Assembly: GCA_038049695.1 (NCBI GenBank)
Contig: CP142456.1
Coordinates: forward strand, 70,056,922-70,120,921
Direction: 5' to 3'
From: Cinnamomum chago
Lineage: Eukaryota; Streptophyta; Magnoliopsida; Laurales; Lauraceae
Length of the DNA: 64,000 bases
Shown: positions 1 through 11,382 of the stretch, in pieces
Layout of the letters: the number at the start of each line of letters is the position of its first letter
Position numbering within the stretch: position 1 is the first letter of the stretch
Notes under the pieces: model-generated
Database searches by the model: none
Told to the model about the DNA's origin: nothing
What the model saw: only the letters and a program-made list of their open reading frames with translations
Program-made: the position numbers and the translations under genes

Positions 1-2
1 TA

Positions 3-1957
3 CGTTCACATAGAAAAATCACTCCGGCGCAAAAAAAGTTGATAGACACCTATCAAGGGGCTAATGTGCGAACAGCGAACGCAATGGGGGTGTTTGAATT
101 GCAGGCAAATGGTTTTGAAAATATAGGGTTTACACAAAGAGACTATCGCAACTATAATAGGGATAAAAGGATGGAAAAGCTTGAAAAAGATGGTCAGTTA
201 GCATATGAATATCTCGTTCATCGTAGGGAAATGGACAAGAGGTTTGTTTTTTCTATAGAAAGAGATTCAAACAACCAGATATCACATATTTTTTGGGCAG
301 AACCTATTTTCAAACAGTCCTATGGTGTATTTGGGGATGTCGTTTCATTTGACACAACATACATGACAAATAAGTATGAGATGATCTTTGGTGCGTTCAC
401 GGGAGCGAATCATCACGGTCAATCATGTTTGTTTGGGTGTGCTCTCATTTCAAAGGAAACGTTTGAAAGCTTTGTTTGGTTGTTTAAACAATGGCTTGAA
501 GCAATGCCATCATTTGCACCAAAGGCAATTATTACTGATCAGGATCCGGCCATCACAAAGGCTATTAAACATGTTATGCCTAATACCGTCCATCGATTCT
601 GTTTGTGGCACATCTTGGAGAAGTTGCCTGTAAAGTTAGGGGCCGGGGGATTGCCATAAATTCTGGAGATTTTGTGAGGAAACTGGGAGATTGCATACGC
701 TATTCTATTACTAAAGAACATTTTGAGATTAAGTGGAATGAGCTTATGATTGAATATCGTTTAACCGATCATGAGTGGTTAAACGACATGTACCAAATAC
801 GGAAAATGTGGATACCAATATTTTGCAAGCATATATTCTTTGCGGGTATGACCAGCAGTCAAAGGAGTGAAAGCATAAACGCCTTTGTGAAGGGGTATGT
901 AACAAAGAGAACTACATTGCAAGAATTCTTCACCCAATTTGAACGAGGCGTTAGTTGTCAGAAACAATTGGAGCTGACAGAACAACACCACACACTAAAT
1001 GGAAAGCCAAAACTGAAGAGCAAGATGCCAATGGAGAGACAAATGTCAGAGATTTACTCAAGGAAGAAATTTTATGAGTTCCAGGACCAAGTTATGTCAA
1101 TGGTAACAAGTAGTGCAAACTTTGTGAGTGAAAGTGCTCAAGAAAAGACTTACATTGTCACAGATATTGAAAATGAAGTGGAAACTAAACGAACAATTGT
1201 ATTAAGAAAGGATTTCAATTTTGCAAATTGTTCGTGTCAAATGTTTGAATTTGAAGGAATTCCGTGTTCTCATATTCTTAGTGTCTTGAGGCAAGAGAAG
1301 ATTTATAATTTACCCAAACAATTCATATTGCAAAGATGGAGTAGGAATGCGAGATTGGATTACTATGATAAAGAGGCTAGTGTTGATGAGCATCATTCAT
1401 GTGGTAACACATTAGTTGAACGACATAGCGATTTATCACAGTGTGTTGCTCTACTAGTTGATGAGGGTTGCATGTCTACAAAGGCATACGAACATGCAAG
1501 AAAGGGGATCTTACAGCTTAAAAGAGAATGTCGGCATATGAATGAATCGGAGATGATTGGGGAGAAGGATTATTGGAAAAAAGGAAACAATTGCACTAGT
1601 GTTGTGGAATATCGTGAGCCCGCACATGCTAATACAAATGGTCGTTCGAAGAGACTTAAATCCTCCAAGGAGAAGGCAAAAAGAAAAGAAAGGTTGTGCC
1701 GTGGGTGTAACAGGCGGGGCGTCTCACGTGACCGGCGTAATTGTCCTGCCTTAATAAAGAGGTATCATAATAAATTACCAGCCCATTCAAATTTCAAATG
1801 ATTGTAAAGTAGTTCATTCAATAATTCATTTATAATATTTTTTTTCAGTTGCACCCTCGAAGTTTCAGCAAATGCGCCAAGCTCACAAAACCCATCTGTT
1901 GAAGGCGATTCTTCGGATACGCAAACTTCCGTTGAGGAATACCAATCCTTTATATGA
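3..1957 (+). pseudogene. FAR1-related (FRS-type) protein, 5'-truncated by window edge, one frameshift
   Basis: The frame is open from base 3 and reads as the FAR1/FHY3-related family, domesticated Mutator-like transposases that mostly act as nuclear transcription regulators. The MULE transposase core lies at about 330-640, with an aspartate in SFDTTY and another in ITDQD, then the CLWHILEKLP block. The frame changes at about 639-650 in a G-rich run, consistent with one lost base, and continues through SQRSES, a SWIM zinc finger (CSC..CSH, 1228-1280) and a C-terminal knuckle CRGCNRRGVSRDRRNC whose usual histidine is arginine. The frame runs unspliced to a stop at 1799-1801. A better model splices at 1762-1848 (GTATCA..TTTTTTTTCAG) into a Ser/Thr/Gln-rich last exon 1849-1957 ending in TGA. 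The N-terminal FAR1 zinc finger lies off the window. The frameshift could be a sequencing error; otherwise this is a pseudogene. It could also be part of a MULE rather than a host gene. Confidence 0.85.
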
Positions 1958-2286
1958 AGGTGAATTTCCTTCTCTCTTGTTTTTCATCAATGAAAAAATT
2001 TAAGAAAATTGTAATATATTTTATCTTCGTATGTGTTGTGCAGGATACTGTGACCTAAAGGTTGGACATGGCTATCTGAGCAATCAAGGCTGGAATGCAA
2101 AAGACATTTTGAGAGCTTGTGGTTGGATGCGTGGAACTGTGATGGGTTAGGGACACACTTGTACTAATGGGTTAGGGAAATACAAGCCTTAAGGCACTGC
2201 ATGTAATTAATTTAATGTGTTTAACTGATGTCAGCTACACTGTCAAGTTGGACTACATGGTATTGATTATCACTGTCAAGTTCTGA

Positions 2287-2455
2287 TGTGAGCTACATTG
2301 TAGTAATGGAAGTTCTGATTTGAGCAATATTGTACTAATGCAAGTTTTGTTGTGAGCTACATTGTAGTAATGGAAGTTATGATTTGAGCAATATTGTACT
2401 AATGCAAATTCTGTTGTGAGCTCATTGTACTAATGCAAGTTTTGTTTGTGTCTCT
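2287..2455. repeat. 64-bp tandem repeat, about 2.6 copies
   Basis: Units begin with TGTGAGCTACATTGTAG at 2287 and 2351, and a shortened unit begins at 2415. Degenerate half-units extend upstream to about 2230. The array lies in the non-coding interval 1958-2898 between the FAR1-related gene and the GRF pseudogene. That interval may carry the FAR1 3' UTR; an acceptor-like TTGTGCAG at about 2036-2043 could start a UTR exon. I see no other gene in it. Confidence 0.75.
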
Positions 2456-2898
2456 AAGTATTATAAGCCTGGACTTTGAGTATTCAATCCGTACAGCATA
2501 ATTGAGAAGAGACTTTGATATTTTGCAGCAGAGACTTAATGAATTTGTTAGATGATAAATGGGATGGAAAATTGAGAGTTCCACTCATAGGTGCTGCACC
2601 AAGTACAGAATGCCTCCTTTCCATCTCCACTGTGCAATACAGAAGGTCTACTCACACTAATGTTATCTCCATTGTTTTATCCATTAAAGAAGAGTCATGA
2701 CCCAAGTTGCATGGATAACACATTTATACTTTGTTCTTCCATGTGCTGTTCTGGAAAATAAGAGGGATGCCACAATCAAGCAAACTATCCAAACTTACCC
2801 TATTTTTGTTAACTTTAATACACCTCAAGAGGTTGATGGAATGCAAAACATTAAAAATTGGATCCAAGTTACTATCAAAATAAAAAGGCTTCCATTGA

Positions 2899-3413
2899 TC
2901 ATAAATGGGTCCAAGTTACTATCAAGATTACAAAACATGACATACACAACATTACATGGTACATTCTCTGCAAATACAAATTATTTAGTCTCCCCAGTTT
3001 CATCTTCTCTTTTTTCTCTTCTAGTGTTACATGCAATAATCTATTGTGCATCTCAATTGCAAGCTTGAGGTCTGTGATTGCCAATGTCAGATTCTGCAAA
3101 TCTCTGTTTATATCATTTTTGTCACACGACACCGAACCTGATTCAATAACTTCTTCTCTCTGACATTTATCTTTCATATAAATGCACCACAGCCATTTCC
3201 ATCCTACAAACATGACTTCAATTAGAAACAAAAACCAAAATGACAGTGGGCACATTCAGAACAACATATTAGCACACTTACATTCCACCTTGGGCATCTC
3301 CAAAATTTTCGATTTGGATTCGACTTTGTATGAGACGTCAAAAGTTTCATCTCACCACTCCCACATCGGCATTTAGGTACCATTTCAGTCTTTGAATTAT
3401 TGGACAATGACAT
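2899..3413 (-). pseudogene. Small GRF-type zinc-finger protein, copy A, broken by a 1-bp loss
   Basis: Exon 1 is 3413-3282. It encodes 44 residues with the GRF zinc-finger pattern PKCRCG..TS.T..NPNRKFWRCPRW. It ends at a good donor (AAT|GTAAGTG). A 78-bp intron ends TTTGTAG|GAT at 3204, and exon 2 starts at 3203 with GDGNGCGAF-like finger residues (DGNGCGAF). At 3176-3174 the expected TGG AAA GAT reads TGAAAGAT. One G is lost, giving an immediate stop. The rest of the protein continues in the other frame: a charged coiled-coil-like stretch, then a hydrophobic C-terminal segment ending at 2899. This layout (GRF finger, coiled coil, C-terminal hydrophobic tail) matches the small plant proteins of the At4g04775-like type, whose function is not established. 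Its paralog sits at 9485-9955 with the same exon structure. Confidence 0.75.
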
Positions 3414-3530
3414 TCTGAAAAATAAGATTATTCAGAAAAAGCTGCAGAGAAAAACAAAAAAAACAGCCCCAGTAGAGAAAACATGCATATGATGAAATGG
3501 GGCGTCCCAATCACACCCAGAAGGAAAACC

Positions 3531-3770
3531 AGCAAAAAAAATGTGGGGCCTCTGTCCCTCACCCTAGCAGAAAAACATCTGAAAAAATATTATGTGGGGT
3601 GTCTGTCCCTCACCAAAGCAGAAAAACCTACAAAAAAAAAAAAAAAGGAGTGGGGTGCTACCAAGTTGCAAATTGTTTCCACCAACCAACTTATTAGGGC
3701 ATAAATCCCTACCTTCCTTCAAGCTTACTCTTATTTAGTGCCCTTGTCCCTGGGCATTCTTTTCCTCCTC

Positions 3771-3805
<35 letters not shown>

Positions 3806-4325
3806 ACCTTCTCTGTTTAATATGGCTATTCGCCCATTTTTTCTACCTTCTGGCCCTCGAGTAAAACCTCTACTTGCTTACATGGTAGGGAAAAAACTAT
3901 TTTTCAATCAAGTTTCTCTGCAAATGCCTTGGGGCTGCTAGATGATCCCTCAAAATAGCCTCCTTGATGTTGACAGTCCGATTTCATAGTCATGGAGAAG
4001 GGAGAATGGTCTTCATAATCCAGCCCAGACGAGAAGATCCCACTTCAAATGGGTGAGGGTTGGAGAGAAGACACACCAGAATCCTACCTAGACGAGAAGA
4101 TCCCCACTTCAAATGGGTGTATGTGGCTATCTGACGTGGTCAGCCCCCTATTTGGTTTCCAATGAATTTCAAACTTGCATTGGGCGGGCTCTCTAATTTT
4201 TTAAACCAAAAGCAAGCCCAAGCAGTACGCCTATATCAGGCCCTTTTACTGATGACGTCAGTGCCACGTCATTGTCCCTCACCATGTGGATGTATCTGAA
4301 CATTCCCCATATTTATATATATATG
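3531..4325. repeat. 0.8-kb direct repeat, copy A (uninterrupted)
   Basis: This segment is repeated in the same orientation at 11768-13870. Shared landmarks are a start at AGCAAAAAAAATGTGGGGCC, two TGTCCCTCACC sub-repeats, a (GA)n tract at 3774-3802, the doublet GACGAGAAGATCCC..CACTTCAAATGGG, and an end TATTTATATATATATG. Copy A gives the empty site that defines the MULE insertion in copy B. No target duplication is visible around it, and it lacks TG..CA ends and an adjacent primer-binding site, so it is not an obvious LTR. It ends five bases before the 7.4-kb inverted-repeat element. Confidence 0.85.
4250..4325 (+). promoter_or_regulatory. as-1-like TGACG pair followed by a TATA tract
   Basis: TGATGACGTCAGTGCCACGTCA (two TGACG/CGTCA cores, 4250-4271) lies about 40 bp upstream of TATTTATATATATATG (4310-4325). 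In plant promoters this arrangement is typical of bZIP/TGA-bound elements. The pair is conserved in repeat copy B at 13790-13870. It could drive transcription rightward into the inverted-repeat element. Promoter activity is inference only. Confidence 0.35.
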
Positions 4326-4330
4326 GGAAC

Positions 4331-4860
4331 GGATCACACACCCTGCAGGGGTTGCTATTACAAGCTGCAACGTGCTTGGCCCAACGGCCCAACGGTGATG
4401 CCTGACGAAATAAGTCCATTTCCCGCCCTTATGAAACACTTTCCCCCCAACTCATTCCAAAACTCCTCTCCTCTGTCTCTCGTCTCTCCTCTGAAACTCG
4501 CCTCTCCCTCTCGGACGACAACGACCAGCATCGACGACCTAATCGCTGCCTCTCGGACGACGACGACCATCCCTCCCTTATTTCTCTTTTCTCCCTTCTC
4601 ACTCTACATTTCTCAGACCTAATCGCTGCTCTGCCTTTGTCTCTCGTCTCTCTCTGACTCTCGACTCTCTTTCGCCTCTCTCTCTCGGACGACGACGCCC
4701 AAAAAAACACATCTCTCTCTGTCTCTCGCCTGCTCTCTCTCTCACGACGACGACGATCGAACGACAACTCCCCTGAGATCTCTCTCTCACGATCTTTCTG
4801 TCGCCTGATCTCTCTCTCCCTCTCTATCTCTCTCTCTCTCTCTCTGCGAAGCTCTCTCCC
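4331..4860 (+). repeat. Left inverted arm of the 7.4-kb element
   Basis: This CT-rich arm contains repeated CTCTCTCTCTCGGACGACGACG-like words and the block CCCCTGAGATCTCTCTCTCACGATC. It matches the reverse complement of 11383-11767 with small indels and one internal duplication. Open frames across it are low-complexity products of the CT tract, not genes. Confidence 0.8.
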
Positions 4861-7560
4861 ATTTGCAGGTCGAATAGGAGCAAAAAAGACTCACAGATCA
4901 TCTGCATCGCCGTCTGCACACTCTCTCAACCGACCCAGCAAGGAAGGAAGGTCAGATTTCTCTTTTTTCCCTTTCTTCTTTTTTTTTGGGGGGTTTTCTG
5001 GAAATCGAGAATTATTCCCTGTTGTTGTTGAGTTATTCGTTGACGCCTTTGTCATTTCCAGAAATCGCATCCCAGTGAGGACAACATTGTTGTTGTCGCA
5101 ACCCAGCATCGTCTTCGACAAGGGTTTTCTTCTCTACTTCTGGGTTTGGGTTCCGGATGAAAAGGGTTCTGGTTCTACTGGTGCTCGATTCTACTCGTGC
5201 TCGTCTTGCTGCTGCGCCTGCTTGACTATCCTCAACATCTGAGCCTTGGTGCTCCACTTTGGAATTTGAAACATGTCAGGATTTTTGTCAGATAATTTTG
5301 TTTTTGACATAAGTTTGATTCCCCTGAATCACTTAATGGCTGAAAAAGCTAAGATTCTGTATGTTAAACTTAATGAAAAATTTTGGGAATTAGGGATTCT
5401 GTGATTTAGTCAGCTGTTTGCAGTGGGTAAGGGTGGTGGTGGAAGGACAGGGTTGGGAAAATCGCTGCCTGCCGTGCGGAAGGATCATTTAACCTGTCTT
5501 TGAGTCAAACCCATTAAGCTTACTTTAAATGGATGATAAGACTATATTGATGATGATGGCGACGAGGCTGATTTCTTTTAATCCACATTAAGACTTTTCC
5601 ATCCTCTTTAATTTCCTATGATTGGATTGCATCTAGGGTGTTGCTGTGTAGATTTCTTACTTAACTATGGCCACTACTACACATATATAGGTCCCTTTAG
5701 GAATGACTACAAAGCCTGTGGGAATACCTACATGCGTGCCAATACTGGGAGCGGGAATGAAAAATCTATTCTTAATTTTGGTGTGTGCAAACAATGGGAC
5801 AATTTGCTACCATTCAAAAAGAAACTATGAGCATGCTAACATTGGTTTTACAGACTCTAAAGTTGAACTTTAAAAGTTCAATTCCTTGTCTAGTGTTGAG
5901 TGGACTGAAGTTTTCAGAGTCCAAGCATCACCTCTGCTGCAACTGAAATGCTAGCAGGGCTTCTCAAATTCTTACACTCTTGCATCACTTTTAGCTACAA
6001 GTGGAAATGAAATAAAGTGTTCAAATTCCATTGAATTTTTCCTACCAATGCATTTTCTTCATTTAATATACATTGACATGCTTTTTTTAATCTGTTTTGC
6101 ATGTACTTATTTTAGTAGTGTAGAGAACAACTATGTGTCTTTTCATGAAAATGAGGCATCAGAGAGATCTTCTAAGGATGAGGCACTAACACAATTAGTA
6201 GGTATACATTTTTCCCTTATTAATCAGTCCATTTTTGTTTCAAATTTATTATCATAGTAATGATTTCTTTACATTACTATATTATCATACTAATCAGTCC
6301 ATGTTTGGTGGCAGGATGTATTGATGCTCATGTTGAATCATCTAATACCTGAAGGTGTTTTGAAATGATATATTTTTGGGATATTTGGTTCTTCATAGTT
6401 GTATAGTTTTTATAAGAATAGAGGGGAGAAAGTTGGATTGGGCATATTTGGGATGGAGCATTTTTCCCTCTGTGATAAACTTTCATTGTAATTTGGTATG
6501 TGTAATTCTCATTTTGAGTTTGTGAAGATTTGTGAAGATGTCAGGTGAAATGAAATGCTCCAGGTTATTATTATTGTTGTGTTGTTTCTTGTTCAAAAAG
6601 GATCTGTGTATTCATTTTCTTCATGAGGTCCTTGGATGTAATGTTGTATTTGCTATTGGTTTGTATGGATGTGTGACTTCAGGAGGGTCTCACTTCATGG
6701 GATGGGTGGGTGTATGACTGTATTTGCTATTGTTTCTCTCACTGCATCATCTCATTTGTTTTCTATTCAGGGGCTACTTTTTCATGTGTATGGTGGGAAT
6801 AGTCTTCCAAGTTCGGTCCTCCAGGTGGATTCAGAAGACAAGTTTCTGGTTTGACTTGGATGACTTGGGGTCTTTGGTGACATTTAATAGATGATAAAGG
6901 ACCAATAAAAATCTCATCTCTTTAACAATGTATTTAAGCCATGTGAAAACCAATCAGCCAGTAGATAGTTGATACCAATTATCAATCTAGACTATATAAC
7001 CATCATGTATTGGTCCTTTGTACCAAGAGGCCAAGAGGCCCCATTTCTCCTGCACCATTCTAAATGCAAAGGGTCATTTTTGGTAATATAGTTGATAATA
7101 ACAAAACCAACCTACGTTTCCAGCATTTCACTTCAATCTGTATTGCTAATATCAGTTTTACCAAGTTTCTGGTTTGATTTGGATTCAGCAATCAAATTGG
7201 ATCAATCAGTTGTAGTTGGGCCATTTATCTCTTATAGTGGGGGCACACATTCACTGGAAGCACATTATTTTTCTTGGCATAGATTAAAAAAAAAAAAAAA
7301 AAAAACAGGTTGGGACTTGCTTGGCACAGATAAAGCCCATTAGAGCAAAGTATTTATGCTTGATCAAAATATAACATTAAAGCCCATTGCCATTAAAACC
7401 ACCCCAAAAAGCACACATGCTGGTTTAAAATATACATCACATATTTTTCGTCATTCAGATCACAAATACAAGACAACTTACAAATACCAATACAGAAAGA
7501 GATTTTGTTTATTTTTTTTCCTTTCTTTAGCCACATGTCTCATCTCTTCAACTGCAACAC
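4861..7560. other. Element interior with no recognised gene; possible small exons
   Basis: I recognise no protein here. Two exon-like pieces are worth noting. One is 6116-6201, opened by TATTTTAG and closed by GTAGGTATAC, with a Ser/Glu/Asp-rich reading. The other is about 6316-6368, opened by GGTGGCAG and ending in TGA; it can follow the first in frame if the donor GTAGGT is used. The sequence after the left arm (4870-5270) has GC and word use like a 5' leader. A poly(A) run at 7289-7308 and AT-rich DNA precede the tandem array. If transcribed, this would be a chimeric transposon transcript. Confidence 0.25.
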
Positions 7561-8850
7561 ATGTTCCAAAAGTGCGCGACTGGTATGCTAGGCAAACGCA
7601 AATTTTTTTAACCAAAAAATGCAGATTTGAAGTTCATTATATAGACTTTGAAACCCCCAATTCTCATGAAAAAAATCCCTCCGGAAGTGGGTCAAAGAGT
7701 GACCTAAACAGGGCTACTCAGATTGGTTTTTGGCAGATTTGACTGACTGGGTTCGAAAAGTGCGCGACTAGAACGCTAGGCAAATGTGATTTTTTTTAAC
7801 GAAAAAATGCAGATTTTAAGTTCATTATATTGACTTCGAGTTCCCCAATTTCATGAAAAAAATCCCTCCGGAAGTGGGTCAAACAGTGACCTAAACAGGG
7901 CTACTCAGATTGGTTTTTGGCAGATTTGACTGACTGAGTTCGAAAAGTGCGCGACTGGAACGCTAGGCAAACGTGATTTTTTCTTAACGAAAAAATGCAG
8001 ATTTTAAGTTCATTATATTGACTTCGAGTTCCCCAATTTTCATGAAAAAATCCCTCCGGAAGTGGGTCAAACAGTGACCTAAACAGGGCTACTCAGATTG
8101 GTTTTTGGCAGATTTGACTGACTGGGTTCGAAAAGTGCACGACTGGAACGCTAGGCCAACGTGATTTTTTTTTAACGAAAAAATGCATATTTTAAGTTCA
8201 TTATATTGACTTCGAGTTCCCCAATTTTCATGAAAAAATCCCTCCGGAAGTGGGTCAAACAGTGACCTAAACAGGGCTACTCAGATTGGTTTTTGGCAGA
8301 TTTGACTGACTGGGTTCGAAAAGTGCGCGACTGGAACGCTAGGCAAACGTGATTTTTTTTTAACGAAAAAATGCAGATTTTAAGTTCATTATATTGACTT
8401 CGACTTCCCCAATTTTCATGAAAAAATTCCCTCCGAAAGTGGGTCAAACAGTGACCTAAACAGGGCTACTCAGATTGGTTTTTGGCAGATTTGACTGACT
8501 GGGTTCCAAAAGTGCGCGACTGGTACGCTAGGCAAATGCGATTATTTTTTAACAAAAAATTGCAGATTTTAAGTTCAGTATATGGACTTCGAGTTCCCCA
8601 ATTGTCATGAAAAAAATCCCTCCAGAAGTGGGTCAAACAGTGACCTAAACAGGGCTACTCAGATTGATTTTTCGCAGATTTGACTGACTGGGTTCCAAAA
8701 GTGCGAGACTGGTACACTAGGCAAACGTGATTATTTTTTAACCAAAAATTGCAGATTTTAAGTTCAGTATATAGACTTTGAAACCCCCAAATATCGTCAA
8801 AAAATTGCTTTGGGAAGTGGGCTAACCAATGCCCCAAACAGGGGTACTCA
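7560..8850. repeat. 188-bp tandem array, about 7 copies
   Basis: The landmark AGTGCGCGAC (or a one-base variant) recurs at 7571, 7759, 7946, 8134, 8322, 8511 and 8700, a spacing of 187-189 bp. Each unit carries CTCCGGAAGTGGGTCAAAC, GGGCTACTCAGATTGG and TTGACTGACTGGGTTC. The middle units are nearly identical. The first, sixth and seventh are more diverged, the usual pattern of array growth by unequal exchange. The array is inside the 7.4-kb element and has no sustained coding frame. Confidence 0.95.
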
Positions 8851-8879
8851 GCATCACTTTAAGGACAAAAACCTGTTCT

Positions 8880-9470
8880 TGCCAATCACTTGAAACATCT
8901 ATCATTCACCATTCTTATTCAACATCAAACCAACCATTCATTCACCTATAACTTCCACATTCAAACTCAACCTGTTTTTGTCCATCATCTATAACATTCA
9001 ACATCAACACAAACTATTTCCATTGAATATCAAAGAATATCAACATTATCATTCACACGTAACATCAACACAAGCATTCAGATTCAACACCAACATCACC
9101 ATTCTTACTCAACATTAACAAATATTCAGATTCAGCACCATGCTCATGCTCATCCTGAGCAAGGCCAACAACACTTATGTAGGAACCATTCAACATGATA
9201 CACATATCAACATGGGACAAAAAGAAATCCAACATGATCATTCAACATTCACATTTAACATTGGCTTCAACATCAACTATTTTAAACTCAACATTGAACA
9301 TAAATAAAAAAAAAAGTGCATATGGACATTCCATAAATCAACATTCAACACTCAACATTGAACTATTTCTCATTGCTTCATATTCAATAATTCAACAAGT
9401 GCATTTGGACATTTCACCACAAAAAAAAAAGACTAAAAAAAAAACTAACAGAGATAGCTAAGCTCAGGTT
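8880..9470. repeat. CAACATT-rich degenerate short-repeat tract
   Basis: Words such as ATTCAACATCAACAC, CATTCAACATT and TCAACATTGAAC recur irregularly, producing an A/C-rich, nearly G-free top strand. No coding meaning is apparent. It sits between the 188-bp array and the 3' end of GRF copy B. Confidence 0.6.
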
Positions 9471-9484
9471 GCCAAGTTTGATCC

Positions 9485-9955
9485 TCATACATATGCAACA
9501 AATAGTATAAACATCATCAATATATAGCTACAATAATTTGGGTGTTGCGGCTGAACATTATGAGCTTCAACACTTTCTCTCAAAAATTTTATCTTCTGCT
9601 TCATCTCTTCAAGTAACGTTCTCATTTCATCTTCTCTTCCTTCGATTTGAACACGTCCCATACTTCGGACCGGTGAATATTCATTCGTAGCCTCATCCAT
9701 CCAAATAAACAACCCGCAACCTCCTTCTCCCTACACACAAATTCATAGCAAAAGAAATATTAATTTTAGAGTGAGAATACATATTAATTTAAGAAGTTGG
9801 AATCTATTAATACTTACGTGTAAATCCAGACATTTTCAAAATCTTCGTCCTGGATTCTGGGCCGTACGAGATGTCTTTAAAATCATAAACCCATGCCCAC
9901 ATGGGCACTTTGGAGCCCATTCTAATTTTCTAACCGAAGACGATGCTGACGACAT
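9485..9955 (-). pseudogene. Small GRF-type zinc-finger protein, copy B, one nonsense codon
   Basis: Exon 1 is 9955-9818 (46 codons) and carries the GRF finger PKCPCGHGFM..TSRT..NPGRRF. The next codon, where the family has an aromatic residue (W/Y), is TGA at 9838-9836, then KC and a donor CAC|GTAAGTA. An 87-bp intron (9817-9731) ends TGTGTAG. Exon 2 is 9730-9485 and begins GEGGCGLFIWMDE, the second half of the finger. It continues with a Glu/Lys/Met-rich coiled-coil-like helix and a hydrophobic C-terminal tail (YILMMFILFVAYV). Without the single TGG-to-TGA change the protein would be 127 residues. Exon structure, phase and domain order match copy A at 2899-3413. It lies inside the 7.4-kb inverted-repeat element, so it was probably carried or captured by it. 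An upstream in-frame ATG at 10021 is less likely as start because it adds unrelated hydrophobic residues. Confidence 0.8.
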
Positions 9956-11382
9956 TTGTAAGCCTATTCCCATTATGGGAAGAAAAAATAAACAAAAAGC
10001 CTTTAAACAAAAGGATAACATCAGTTAAAAGAGTTCAGACATAACTCATGAGTGTTAGTGTGTAACTATTAGAATTGATAGTTCAATGAAAGAATTGATG
10101 GCAGGTTTATCTACCAACATCTATTGATGGCAGGGTAAGTGGCCATTAAAACTTGGCATGTTCACAAAAATTGGCAGGTTTATGACACCATCGTTTGATC
10201 TTTTTCCTTGTTACAATTTGTTAGTTGAGCTCTCTTTCTTTACAGGAGCTTGGTGTCAATTGCATCGAGCTAATGCCATCTCAAGAATTCAATGGGCTGG
10301 AGCACTACTCTTATAATTCTGTCCAAATGTGAACAACTACATCGCACAAGTCCATTCTGAGCCAAAAGAGTTGAAAAGAAAAAACCCCAAAAGAGAACAT
10401 TAAAGTGTTTGGGAGGAACAAAAAAAAAAAAACCCTCCAAATCCAATGGTGATGATGACAAGAGAATAACACCAGCAGCAATAAACATTTAATCAGACAA
10501 AAATATGCACACACATAACACACAATTCCAAATGTTATCTTGGATTATAATTTCCGGAATTCCTATGCAAACCAACTCTAATGGTGATTTAGGCATTCCA
10601 ACCAAGGCTTCAAACCAAAAGCATAAATAAGTGGTTATAGCAGTCAACTGTGGACCTATTGTTCTAAATTTTGATTTTCATATCAAGTAAGTAAAAGACA
10701 AACTATCCCTAAAAGCTTCAATCTCCTCTTCCGTTGACAGAGGAAGAATTTGTTATGATAAAGGTCACAACTCACAAATCGTTAGAGAATCCAAGTTTAC
10801 CGGGTTGGTTTGGTTCTTGATAACAAAATTCCCCATCATGGTCTCATCGGGGTTAATAAGCACTTGTTGTATTCGTTTTCTGGTTCTCCAATCCCATTAA
10901 TTACATGTGACCCACCTGACCATCTCATCGTTTCAAATCAATGGATGATAGATGATCTGATACTCAGAGTCACTGGTGTTGTTTATAAGCCCTTTAATCC
11001 ACAGAGAGGCTTGTGACAAGGAGTCCCGATCGATATCTCCTCCCTGCAATCATATGTGAAATTGAAATTTGATGGGTCTTATAACCCCTTCACACTAACA
11101 GTCGAAATGAAATTGGGGGTATCATTAGGGATTCTACAGGAACTTTGATTATAGCTGAAAAGAAGAACAAACAATTACAATAAGAGATTTCAAAAGTTTC
11201 AGCGGCAGGCGTGTGAATCGGACGGACGCAGGCGAGAGAGAGAGGGAGATGTGCGCAGCAGCAGCAGGGCTTCGTCGCAGAGAGGGAGAGAGAGATGAGC
11301 AGCAGCGGGGGAGAGACAGCAGCGAGGGAGAGACCTGAGCTGAGAGAGAGAGAGAGATCAGGCGAGGGAGACACAGCAGCGA
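9956..11382. other. Element interior, no gene seen
   Basis: AT-rich sequence with short open frames that show no family signature. It would contain the promoter of GRF copy B. The last part (about 11200-11382) grades into the GA-rich right arm. Confidence 0.4.

Noticed and set aside
7560-8850. Regularly spaced repeats resembling a CRISPR-like or centromeric array
   Set aside because: Whole 188-bp units are conserved, not short repeats with unique spacers. There are only seven copies, the genome is eukaryotic, and the array sits inside a transposon.
10810-11016. 68-codon plus-strand frame
   Set aside because: Random-looking composition and no domain or splice context.
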